Shown here piece by piece: positions 41,101 to 51,288 of a stretch of 64,000 nt of DNA (positions are counted from its first letter, which is position 1; the number at the start of each line of letters is the position of its first letter). Where the stretch lies: positions 21,293,298 through 21,357,297 of the forward strand of contig OZ024744.1 in the NCBI GenBank assembly GCA_964016885.1, in the 5' to 3' direction. This DNA is from Eledone cirrhosa. Taxonomy: Eukaryota; Mollusca; Cephalopoda; Octopoda; Eledonidae. The notes under the pieces are model-generated. The model was not told the DNA's origin and ran no database searches. It saw only the letters and a list, made by a program, of their open reading frames with translations. A program made the position numbers and the translations under genes.

Positions 41101-44100
41101 TTACTGTTGCTCTCCTCTTCAATTACTGTTGCTCTCCTCTTCAATTACTGTTGCTCTCCTCGTTCAATTACTGTTGCTCTCCTCCTCAATTACTGTTGCT
41201 CTCCTCTTCAATTATTGTTGCTCTCATCTTCAATTAATGTTGCTCTCCTCTTCAATTACTGTTGCTCTCCTCTTCAATTACTGTTGCTCTCCTCTTCAAT
41301 TAATGTTGCTCTCCTCTTTCAATTACTGTTGCTCTCCTCTTTCAATTACTGTTGCTCTTCTCTTCAATTACTGTTGCTCTCTTGTACAGTTACTCTTGCT
41401 CTCCTCGTTCAATTACTGTTGCTCTCCTCTTCAATTACTATTTCTCTCCTCTTTCAATTACTGTTGCTCTCCTCGTTCAATTACTGTTGCTCTCCTCTTC
41501 AATTACAATTCTCTCCTCTTTCTATTATTGTTGCTCTCCTCTTCAATTACTGTTGCTCTCCTCTTCAATTACTGTTGCTCTCTTGTACAGTTACTCTTGC
41601 TCTCCTCGTTCAATTACTGTTGCTCTCCTCTTTCAATTACTGTTGCTCTCCTCGTTCAATTACTGTTGCTCTCCTCTTCAATTATTGTTGCTCTCCTCGT
41701 TCAATTACTGTTGCTCTCCTCGTTCAATTACTGTTGCTCTCCTCTTCAATTACTATTTCTCCTCTTTCAATTACTGTTGCTCTCCTCGTTCAATTCCTGT
41801 TGCTCTCCTCGTTCAATTACTGTTGCTCTCCTCGTCAATTACTGTTGCTCTTCTCGTTCAATTACTGTTGCTCTCCTCTTCAATTACTATTCTCTCCTCT
41901 TTCGAATTACTGTTGCTCTCCTCTTTCAATTACTGTTGCTATCCTCGTTCAATTACTGTTGCTCTCCTTGTTCAATTACTGTTGCTCTTCCCTTCAATTA
42001 CTGTTGTTCTCCTCGTTCAATTACTGTTGCTCTCCTCTTCAATTACTCTTGCTCTCCTCTTCAATTACTGTTGCTCTCCTCTTCAAATAATGTTGCTCTC
42101 CTCTTCAATTACTGTTGCTCTCCTCGTTCAATTACTGTTGCTCTCCGCTTTCAATTACTGTTGCTCCCCTCTTCAATTGCTGTTGCTCTCCTCTTTCAAT
42201 TACTGTTGCTCTCCTCTTTCAATTACTGTTGCCCTCCTCTTCAATTACTATTTCTCTCCTCTTTCATATACTGTTGCTCTCCTCTTCAATTACTGTTGCT
42301 CTCCTCTTCAATTACTGTTGCTCTCCTCGTTCAATTACTGTTGCTCTCCTCCTCAATTACTATTCTCTCCTCTTTCAATTACTGTTGCTCTCCTCTTTCA
42401 ATTAATGTTGCTCTCCTCGGTCAATTACTGTTGCTCTCCTCGTTCAATTACTGTTGCTCTTCTCGTTCAATTACTCTTGCTCTTCCCTTGAATTACTGTT
42501 TTTCTCCTCGTTCAATTACTGTTGCTCTCCTCTTCAATTACTGTTGCTCTCCTCTTCAATTACTGTTGCTCTCCTCGTTCAATTACTGTTGCTCTCCTCC
42601 TCAATTACTGTTGCTCTCCTCTTCAATTATTGTTGCTCTCCTCGTCAATTAATGTGGCTCTCCTCTTCAATTACTGTTGCTCTCCTCTTCAATTACTGTT
42701 GCTCTCCTCTTCAATTAATGTTGCTCTCCTCTTTCAATTACTGTTGCTCTCCTCGTTCAATTACTGTTGCTCTCCTCTTCAATTACTGTTGCTCTCCTCG
42801 TTCAATTACTGTTGCTCTCCTCGTTCAATTACTGTTGCTCTCCTCTTCAATTACTATTTCTCTCCTCTTTCAATTACTGTTGCTCTCCTCGTTCAATTAC
42901 TGTTGCTCTCCTCGTTCAATTACTTATGCTCTTCTCATCAATTACTGTTGCTCTCCTCGTTCAATTACTGTTGCTCTCCTCTTCAATTACTGTTGTTCTC
43001 CTCGTTCAATTACTGTTGCTCTCCTCTTTCAATTACTGTTGCTCTCCTCGTTCAATTACTGTTGCTCTCCTTGTTCAATTACTGTTGCTCTTCCCTTCAA
43101 TTACTGTTGTTCTCCTCGTTCAATTACTGTTGCTTTCCACTTCAATTACTGTTTTCTACTCTTCAATTATTGTTGCTCTCATCTTTCAATTACTGTTGCT
43201 CTCATCTTTCAATTACTGTTGCTCTCTTATTTCAATTACTGTTGCTCTCCTCTTTATTTACTGTTGCTCTCCTCTTCCACTACTATTGCTCCCCTCTTCC
43301 ATTACTGTTGCTCTCCTCTCCCATTACTGATTCTCTCCTCTTTCAATTACTGTAGCTCTCCTCTTTCAATTACTGTTGCTCTCCTCGTTCAATTACTGTT
43401 GCTCTCCTTGTTCAATTACTGTTGCTCTTCCCTTCAATTACTGTTGTTCTCCTCGTTCAATTACTGTTGCTCTCCTCTTCAATTACTGTTGCTCTCCTCT
43501 TCAATTACTGTTGCTCTCCTCTTCAATTACTGTTGCTCTCCTCGTTCAATTACTGTTGCTCTCATCCTCAATTACTGTTGCTCCCCTCTTCAATTGCTGT
43601 TGCTCTCCTCTTTCAATTACTGTTGCTCTCCTCTTTCAATTACTGTTGCCCTCCTCTTCAATTACTATTTCTCTCCTCTTTCATATACTGCTGCTCTCCT
43701 CTTCAATTACTGTTGCTCTCCTCTTCAATTACTGTTGCTCTCCTCGTTCAATTAATGTTGCTCTCCTCCTCAATTACTATTCTCTCCTCTTTCAATTACT
43801 GTTGCTCTCCTCTTTCAATTAATGTTGCTCTCCTCGTTCAATTACTGTTGCTCTCCTCGTTCAATTACTGTTGCTCTTCTCGTTCAATTACTGTTGCTCT
43901 TCCCTTCAATTACTGTTTTTCTCCTCGTTCAATTACTGTTGCTCTCCTCTTCAATTACTGTGGCTCTCCTCTTCAATTACTGTTGCTCTCCTCGTTCAAT
44001 TACTGTTGCTCTCCTCCTCAATTACTGTTGCTCTCCTCTTCAATTATTGTTGCTCTCATCTTCAATTAATGTTGCTCTCGTCTTCAATTACTGTTGCTCT

Positions 44101-46384
44101 CCTCTTCAATTACTGTTGCTCTCCTCTTCAATTAATGTTGCTCTCCTCTTTCAATTACTGTTGCTCTCCTCTTTCAATTAATGTTGCTCTCCTCGTTCAA
44201 TTACTGTTGCTCTCCTCGTTCAATTACTGTTGCTCTTCTCGTTCAATTACTGTTGCTCTTCCCTTCAATTACTGTTTTTCTCCTCGTTCAATTACTGTTG
44301 CTCTCCTCTTCAATTACTGTTGCTCTCCTCTTCAATTACTGTTGCTCTCCTCGTTCAATTACTGTTGCTCTTCCCTTCAATTACTGTTTTTCTCCTCGTT
44401 CAATTACTGTTGCTCTCCTCTTCAATTACTGTTGCTCTCCTCGTTCAATTACTGTTGCTCTCCTCCTCAATTACTGTTGCTCTCCTCTTCAATTATTGTT
44501 GCTCTACTCTTCAATTAATGTTGCTCTCCTCTTCAATTACTGTTGCTCTCCTCTTCAATTACTGTTGCTCTCCTCTTCAATTAATGTTGCTCTCTTCGTT
44601 CAATTACTGTTGCTCTCCTCTTCAATTACTGTTGCTCTCCTCGTTCAATTACTGTTGCTCTCCTCTTCAATTACTGTTGTTCTCCTCGTTTAATTACTCT
44701 TGCTCTCCTCTTTCAATTACTGTTGCTCTCCTCTTTCAATTGATGTTGCTCTCCTCTTCAATTACTGTTGCTCTCTACTTCAATTACTGTTGCTCCCTTC
44801 AATTACTGTCGCTCTCCTCTTCAATTACTGTGGCTCTCCTCATTCACTTACTGTTGCTCTCCATTTCTATTAATGTTGCTCTCTTCTTTGAATTACTGTT
44901 TCTCTGCTCTTCAATTGCTATTGCTCTCCTCTTACATTTTCTGGTCCTTTCCTCTTTCTATTAATGTTGCTCTCCTGTTTCAATTACTATTACTCTCCTC
45001 TTTCAATTACTGTTGCTCTCCTCTTCAATTATTGTTGCTCTCCTCTTCAATTACTGTTGACCTGCTCTTCAATTACTGTTGCTCTCCTCTTCAATTACTC
45101 TTGTTTTCCTCTTTCAATTACTGTTGCTGTCCTTATCAATTAATTGTTGCTGTTCTCTTCAATTACTGTTGCTCTCCTCCTCAATTACTGTTGCTCACTT
45201 TTTCAATTAATGTCGCTCTCCTCTTTCACTTACTGTTGCTCTCCATTTCTATTAATGTTGCTCTCTTCTTTCAATTATTGTTGCTCTCCACTTCAATTAC
45301 TGTTGCTCTCCTCTTCAATTACTGTTGCTCTCCTCTTCAATTACAATTGCTCTCCTCTATAAATTACCGTTGCTCTCCTCTTTCAATTACTATTGCTCTC
45401 TTTTTCAATTACTGTTGCTCTCATCTTCAATTAATGTTGCTCTCCTCTTCAATTATTGTTGCTCTCCTCTTAATTTACTGTCGCTCTCCTCTTCAATTAC
45501 TGTTGCTCTCCACTTCAATTACTGCTGCTCTCCTCTTCAATTACTGTTGCTCTCTACTTCAATTACTGTTTCTCTCCACTTTCAGTTATTGTTGCTCTCC
45601 TCTTCAATTAATGTTGCTCTCCACTTCAATTACTGTTGCTCTCCTCCTCAAATACTGTTGCTCTCCTCTTCAATTACTGTTGCTCTCCTCTTTCAATTAC
45701 TGTTGCTCTCTTCTTTCAATTAATGTTTCTCTATCTTCATTTACAGTAGCCCTCCTCTTTCAAATGCTGTAGCTCTCCACTTCAATTACTGTTGCTCTCC
45801 TCTTCAATTACTGTTCCTCTCCTCTTTAATTACTCTTGCACTCCTCGTTCAATTACTGTTGCTCTCCTCTTCAATTACTGTTGCTCTCCTCTTCAATTAT
45901 TGTTGCTCTCATCTTCAATTAATGTTGCTCTCCTCTTCAATTACTGTTGCTCTCCTCTTCAATTATTGTTGCTCTCATCTTCAATTAATGTTGCTCTCCT
46001 ATTCAATTACTGTTGCTCTCCTCTTCAATTACTGTTGCTCTCCTCTTCAATTAATGTTGCTCTCCTCTTTCAATTACTGTTGCTCTCCTCGTTCAATTAC
46101 TGTTGCTCTTCTCGTTCAATTACTGTTGCTCTTCCCTTCAATTACTGTTTTTCTCCTCGTTCAATTACTGTTGCTCTCCTCTTCAATTACTGTTGCTCTC
46201 CTCTTCAATTACTGTTGCTCTCCTCGTTCAATTACTGTTGCTCTCCTCCTCAATTACTGTTGCTCTCCTCTTCAATTATTGTTGCTCTCCTCTTCAATTA
46301 ATGTTGCTCTCCTCTTCAATTACTGTTGCTCTCCTCTTCAATTACTGTTGCTCTCCTCTTCAATTAATGTTGCTCTCCTCTTTC

Positions 46385-47188
46385 AATTACTGTTGCTCTC
46401 CTCGTTCAATTACTGTTGCTCTCCTCTTCAATTACTGTTGCTCTCCTCGTTCAATTACTGTTGCTCTCCTCGTTCAATTACTTATGCTCCTCTCATCAAT
46501 TACTGTTGCTCTCCTCGTTCAATTACTGTTGCTCTCCTCTTCAATTACTGTTGTTCTCCTCGTTCAATTACTCTTGCTCTCCTCTTTCAATTACTGTTGC
46601 TCTCCTCTTTCAATTGATGTTGCTCTCCTCTTCAATTACTGTTGCTCTCTACTTCAATTACTGTTGCTCTCTTCAATTACTGTCGCTCTCCTCTTCAATT
46701 ACTGTGGCTCTCCTCTTTCACTTACTGTTGCTCTCCATTTCTATTAATGTTGCTCTCTTCTTTGAATTACTGTTTCTCTGCTCTTCAATTACTATTGCTC
46801 TCCTCTTACATTTTCTGGTCCGTTCCTCTTTCTATTAATGTTGCTCTCCTGTTTCAATTACTATTACTCTCCTCTTTCAATTACTGTTGCTCTCCTCTTC
46901 AATTACTGTTGCTCTCCTCTTCAATTACTGTTGACCTGCTCTTCAATTACTGTTGCTCTCTTTCATTTACTATTGCTCTCCTCTTCAATTACTGTTGTTT
47001 TCCTCTTTCAATTACTGTTGCTGTCCTTCTCAATTAATTGTTGCTGTCCTCTTCAATTACTGTTGCTCTCCTCCTCAATTATTGTTGCTCACTTCTTCAA
47101 TTAATGTCGCTCTCCTCTTTCACTTACTGTTGCTCTTCATTTCTATTAATGTTGCTCTCTTCTTTCAATTATTGTTGCTCTCCACTTC
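46385..47188 (+). repeat. 804-bp tandem duplication, copy 1
   Basis: Landmarks repeat exactly 804 bp later: CTTATGCTCCTCTCAT at 46,481, CAATTGATG with its G at 46,616, and ACATTTTCTGGTCC at 46,808. The copy covers about 36 basic units and abuts its partner directly. Visible differences are few, for example CTGGTCCGTTCC here against CTGGTCCTTTCC in the partner. Confidence 0.85.
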
Positions 47189-47992
47189 AATTACTGTTGC
47201 TCTCCTCGTTCAATTACTGTTGCTCTCCTCTTCAATTACTGTTGCTCTCCTCGTTCAATTACTGTTGCTCTCCTCGTTCAATTACTTATGCTCCTCTCAT
47301 TAATTACTGTTGCTCTCCTCGTTCAATTACTGTTGCTCTCCTCTTCAATTACTGTTGTTCTCCACGTTCAATTACTCTTGCTCTCCTCTTTCAATTACTG
47401 TTGCTCTCCTCTTTCAATTGATGTTGCTCTCCTCTTCAATTACTGTTGCTCTCTACTTCAATTACTGTTGCTCTCTTCAATTACTGTCGCTCTGCTCTTC
47501 AATTACTGTGGCTCTCCTCTTTCACTTACTGTTGCTCTCCATTTCTATTAATGTTGCTCTCTTCTTTGAATTACTGTTTCTCTGCTCTTCAATTACTATT
47601 GCTCTCCTCTTACATTTTCTGGTCCTTTCCTCTTTCTATTAATGTTGCTCTCCTGTTTCAATTACTATTACTCTCCTCTTTCAATTAGTGTTGCTCTCCT
47701 CTTCAATTACTGTTGCTCTCCTCTTCAATTACTGTTGACCTGCTCTTCTATTACTGTTGCTCTCTTTCAATTACTATTCCTCTCCTCTTCAATTACTGTT
47801 GTTTTCCTCTTTCAATTACTGTTGCTGTCCTTCTCAATTAATTGTTGCTGTCCTCTTCAATTACTGTTGCTCTCCTCCTCAATTACTGTTGCTCACTTCT
47901 TCAATTAATGTCGCTCTCCTCTTTCACTTACTGTTGCTCTCCATTTCTATTAATGTTGCTCTCTTCTTTCAATTATTGTTGCTCTCCACTTC
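47189..47992 (+). repeat. 804-bp tandem duplication, copy 2
   Basis: It is head to tail with copy 1, with matching landmarks at 47,285, 47,420 and 47,612. The end is set by return of the CAATTATTG and CTCCACTTC pair that also precedes copy 2. Beyond it the sequence follows the 45.3-45.7 kb region (CTATAAATTACCG near 45,357 and 48,055). Confidence 0.8.
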
Positions 47993-49782
47993 AATTACTG
48001 TTGCTCTCCTCTTCAATTACTGTTGCTCTCCTCTTCAATTACATTTGCTCTCCTCTATAAATTACCGTTGCTCTCCTCTTTCAATTACTATTGCTCTCTT
48101 TTTCAATTACTGTTGCTCTCCTATTCAATTAATGTTGCTCTCCTCTTCAATTATTGTTGCTCTCCTCTTAATTTACTGTCGCTCTCCTCTTCAATTACTG
48201 TTGCTCTCCACTTCAATTACTGTCGCTCTCCTCCTCAATTACAATTGCTATTTTCCTCAATTACTGCTGCTCTCCTCTTCAATTACTGTTGCTCTCTACT
48301 TCAATTACTGTTTCTCTCCTCTTTCAGTTATTGTTGCTCTCCTCTTCAATTAATGTTGCTCTCCACTTCAATTACTGTCGCTCTCCTCCTCAAATACTGT
48401 TGCTCTCCTCTTCAATTACTGTTGCTCTCCTCTTTCAATTACTGTTGCTCTCTTCTTTCAATTAATGTTTCTCTATCTTCAATTACTGTAGCCCTCCTCT
48501 TTCAAATGCTGTAGCTCTCCACTTCAATTACTGTTGCTCTCCTCTTCAATTACTGTTGCTCTCCTCTTTAATTACTCTTGCACTCCTCTTCAATTACTGT
48601 TGCTCTCCTCTTTCAATTACAGTTGCTCTCCTCTTCAATTACTGTTGCTCTCCTCCTTCTTTTACTGTTGTTTTCCTCTTTCAATTACTGTTGCTGTCCT
48701 TCTCAATTAATTGTCGCTCTCCTCTTAAATTACTGTTGCTCTCCTCCTCAATTACGGTTGCTCTCTTCTTCAATTAATGTCGCTCTGTTTTTCAATTAAT
48801 GTTGCTCTACACTTCAATTACTGTCGCTCTCCTCCTCAATTACTGTTGCTCTCCTCCACAGTTACTGTTGCTCTCCTCTTAAATTACTGTTGCTCCCCTC
48901 CTTCAATTACTTTTGAGCTCTTCTTTCAATTACTGTTGCTCTCCTCTTTCAATTAATGTTGCTCTGCTTTTCAATTACTGTTGCTCTATTCTTTCAATTA
49001 CTGTTGCTCTCCTCTTTCAATTGCTGTTGCTCTCCTCTTCAATTACTCTTGCTCTCTTCAATTACTGTTGCTCTCCTCTTCAATTACTGTTGCTCTCCTC
49101 TTCAATTACTATTGCTCTCCTCTTTCACTTACTGTTCTCTCCATTTCTATTAATGTTGCTCTCTTCTTTCAATTAATGTTGCTCTCCTCTTCAATTATTG
49201 TTGCTCTCCTCTTAAATTACTGTCGCTCTCCTCTCCAATTACTGTTGCTCTCCACTTAAATTTCTGTCGCTCTCCTCCTCAATTACTGTTGCTCTTTTCC
49301 TCAATTACTGTTGCTCTCCTCTTCAATTACTGTTGCTCTCTACTTCAATTACTGTTTCTCTCCTCTTTCAGTTACTATTGCTCTCCTCTTCAATTATTGT
49401 TGCTCTACACTTCAATTACTGTCGCTCTCCTCCTCAATTACTGTTGCTCTCCTCTTCAATTACTGTTGCTCTCCTCTTTCAATTACTGTTCCTCGCCTCT
49501 TTCAATTACTGTTGCTCTCCTCTTTCAATTACTGTTGCTCTCTTCTTTCAATTACTGTTGCTCTCCTCCTCAATTACTGTTCCTCTCCTCTTCAATTACT
49601 GTTGCTCTTCTCCTTCAATTACTGATGACCTCTTCTTTCAATTACTGTTGCTCTCCTCTTTCAATTAATGTTGCTCTCCTCTTTCAATTAATGTTGCTCT
49701 CTTCTTCAATTACTGTTGCTCTCCTCTTTTCAAGTCTATTAATTTTCTTGTGAAACATATTTCAAATATAATGTTCCTTTCG

Positions 49783-49810
49783 GTGTGTGTGTGTGGGGGG
49801 GGGGGGGGGG
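49783..49810 (+). repeat. (GT)n followed by a run of 16 G
   Basis: A short GT repeat runs into 16 consecutive G residues (49,795-49,810), about 50 bp past the end of the 22-bp array. It could form a G-quadruplex. The exact length of such a run is also a common place for sequencing or assembly error. Confidence 0.9.
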
Positions 49811-50017
49811 CTTTTTCCTAAATAATTGATATTATTGAGGATTGTAGTTAATACTAAGCGTTTTGAGATATGTAAAAGACCAATAATATGTCGTTTAAAG
49901 CTCGTAGAATCCGATAGAAAAATACGAAGTCGATGCAATTTTTACTTGTCAGACTTTTCTTTAATGATTGTTTATAGAGACAGCCTTCATGTTTCAATGT
50001 AGTCTACTTTCTATTAT

Positions 50018-50110
50018 GCCTTTCATCCTTGCGGGGTCGATAAAATAAAGTACCAGTAATGCATGGGATCATTGCTGGCCATGTGCCAAAAGTAGAAACA
50101 ATTATTATTT
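50018..50110 (+). mobile_element. SINE 3'-region copy (cephalopod-type)
   Basis: The segment contains GCCTTTCATCCTT, then GTCGATAAAATAAAGTACC, then ATTGCTGGCC and GAAACAATTATTATT at the end. It aligns by eye with 51,877-51,977. I recognise this as the body and tail of a tRNA-derived SINE family common in cephalopods. The tRNA-like head is not evident here, so the copy is probably 5' truncated. The family assignment comes from memory, not a search. Confidence 0.7.
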
Positions 50111-50161
50111 CTGACAGGTTTTATACAGTTAACTCTGCTTAAACTGTCGTATTATTGTGTT

Positions 50162-50350
50162 ACTAGCTGGCCCCGTGTCGTAAAAAATGACGGTTAATTT
50201 TAATATATATACATAATATAAAATATATATGTTTGTTTGTTGGTTGGTTCTCTCGCGCTCACTCAGGCAAGTGATACAAACATACAAACACACAACTGTG
50301 ACGCTGGACTTATAGGTTCTCACTACCTCCTTCCTCAGTCGATGTAATCA
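50162..50350 (+). repeat. Left inverted arm of the fold-back element
   Basis: It is the partner of the right arm at about 51,100-51,288, with moderate divergence and several small indels. Its inner end, read in reverse complement, is ATTACATCGACTGAGGAAGG, which matches the unit of the internal minisatellite. Confidence 0.7.
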
Positions 50351-50544
50351 TCTCTTTCTTAGTCATCTCTAGTGTGACGGACGAATACAGAAGGCTATTA
50401 TGTTTGTGGGTTGTGTTTGTTGTTAACTATGATGTTGAAGGTATATTTTTATTGTGATTGTTGTTCAACACCCGACCCACTACCCCACATGCGTTTTATC
50501 TATTGATATAATACCTAATGTGTATTTGTTCGTCACACACTAGA

Positions 50545-50830
50545 GATGATTGAGGAAAGAAGTGGTGATTACATCGATTGAGGAAAGAAGGGGTGATGAC
50601 GTCAACTGAGAAAGGAAAGGGTGATTACGTCGACTGAGGAAGGAAGGGGTGATAACGTCGACTGAGGAAGGAAGGGGTGTTACATCAACTGAGGGAGGAA
50701 GGGGTAATGACGTCGACTGAGGAAGGAGGGGGTTATGACGTCCACTGGGGAAGGAAGGGGTGATAACGTCGACTGATGACGGGGGAGGGGGGGTATGACA
50801 TTGACTGAGGAAGAATGGGGTGGCAGCGTC
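50545..50830 (+). repeat. 28-29-bp minisatellite inside the fold-back element
   Basis: About ten imperfect units of GACGTCGACTGAGGAAGGAA followed by GGGGTGAT(A/T) lie in tandem. Later units drift, for example GACGTCCACTGGGGAAGG and a GATGACGGGGGAGG variant. The same sequence forms the inner tip of both inverted arms, so the array probably grew from an arm end. A minus-strand proline/serine-rich open frame here is a by-product of the repeat. Confidence 0.85.
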
Positions 50831-50839
50831 TAACATTCA

Positions 50840-51095
50840 CTACATTTGTGAGTGTATATGTATAGTGAATTGGCTACACACATTGGCTGTTGTGATTATG
50901 TGTGTATTTGTGTGTGTAAACGTGTGTATGTGTACATTTTATTTATATATAATATGTGTATATATGTTTGTGTGTGTTTATTTAGGTAAGATACATAGAT
51001 AATAGAATTACAAACACACACCAATCTACACATACATATACCTGTATATAAACAGACACACTTAATAAACATAGTCATTACATACACACACATCT
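50840..51095. repeat. TG/TA simple-sequence interior of the fold-back element
   Basis: It is a mixture of GTGTGTATG-type and TATATA-type simple sequence, followed by an ACACACA-rich stretch after 51,010. The short cysteine- and valine-rich frames on both strands come from the dinucleotide repeats. I see no gene. Confidence 0.7.
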
Positions 51096-51099
51096 ATGT

Positions 51100-51288
51100 G
51101 ATGACTGAGGAAGGAGGGGTGAGAGAAACTATAGAGGTCCAGCGTTCTAAGATTGTGTTTGTATGTTTGTATCACGTGTGTGACTGAGTGCGAAGGAACC
51201 AAACAACCAACAAACAAACATCCCTTTTTTGTATTATGTATAGATATTACAATTAGCCTTTATATATGTCGGCACAGGACCAGCTAGT
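51100..51288 (-). repeat. Right inverted arm of the fold-back element
   Basis: It is the reverse-complement partner of 50,162-50,350. It starts internally with GATGACTGAGGAAGGAGGGG and ends with CCAGCTAGT. Confidence 0.7.

Larger units (their letters stand above)
17800..44741 (+). repeat. Middle higher-order domain with twelve block copies
   Basis: This domain is defined by a diagnostic run: CTTTATTTACTG, then CTTCCACTACTATTGCTCCC, then CTTCCATTACTG, then CTCCCATTACTGATTCTC. It occurs twelve times, with the TTCCAC of each copy at about 19,915, 21,397, 24,411, 26,254, 28,182, 30,272, 32,785, 34,852, 36,427, 38,625, 40,443 and 43,275. Spacings range from about 1.5 to 3.0 kb. Other domain-specific units are CTTGTACAGTTACTC, TTTCGAATTACTG, CATATACTG, and CTCCACTC followed by CAAATAATG. 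Blocks are nested into longer duplications, listed separately. Confidence 0.8.
1..49733 (+). repeat. Giant 22-23-bp pyrimidine-rich minisatellite array
   Basis: The whole stretch is built from head-to-tail copies of CAATTACTGTTGCTCTCCTC followed by TT, GTT or TTT, giving 22-23 bp per unit and roughly 2,200 units. The consensus has about 77% pyrimidine on this strand, and I saw no inverted copies anywhere. Common unit variants are CAATTACTATTCTC, CAACTACTATTTCTC, CAATTAATG, CAATTAG, GCTCCCC followed by CAATTGC, and TTCCC linkers. The same variant strings recur in the same order kilobases apart, so the array has higher-order structure. It begins before the window and ends at a sharp edge near 49,733. 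The very long open frames in all three forward frames arise because 22 is not a multiple of 3 and the consensus has no stop. Most of them lack an ATG, and stops appear only in the CAATTAG and CAATTAA variants. No coding function is supported. Confidence 0.97.
44742..49733 (+). repeat. Diverged right-edge domain of the 22-bp array
   Basis: Units here differ more from the consensus than elsewhere. Examples are CTATAAATTACCG, CTTAATTTACTG, TTTCAGTTATTG, CTATCTTCA, CAATTAATTGTTGCTG, GTTTTCC, and 19-21-bp shortened units. CGTT linkers become rare after about 47.4 kb. The array stops at 49,733 in a plain CTCCTCTTTTCAA unit with no visible junction element. Higher divergence at an array edge is what unequal exchange predicts, because edges are homogenised less. 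Confidence 0.75.
50162..51288. mobile_element. Fold-back element with ~190-bp inverted arms
   Basis: The ends are ACTAGCTGG at 50,162 and CCAGCTAGT at 51,280-51,288. Reverse complementing 50,162-50,350 gives a clear alignment to about 51,100-51,288. Shared features include the TAGT/ACTA end, CCAGC, a CAACAAACAAACAT run, a TGTTTGTATGTTTGTATCAC run, GTCCAGCGT, and ACTGAGGAAGGAGG at the inner edge. No transposase frame lies between the arms; the interior is a minisatellite plus TG/TA simple sequence. It is therefore a non-autonomous inverted-repeat element. A target-site duplication is not clear, so the superfamily is unassigned. Confidence 0.75.

Noticed and set aside
1..49733. CRISPR-like regular repeats
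   Set aside because: There are no unique spacers between repeats; units abut directly and the context is eukaryotic.
1..49733. Telomeric repeat array
   Set aside because: The unit has no TTAGGG-type core and is far longer than a telomere repeat.
32..49753. Dozens of long forward open frames, up to about 1,500 codons, as protein genes
   Set aside because: They are translations of a stop-free 22-bp repeat in every frame, start mostly at TTG and not ATG, show the same 22-residue cycle and contain no domain.
50540..50836. Minus-strand Pro/Ser-rich protein
   Set aside because: The frame coincides exactly with the 28-29-bp minisatellite inside the fold-back element.
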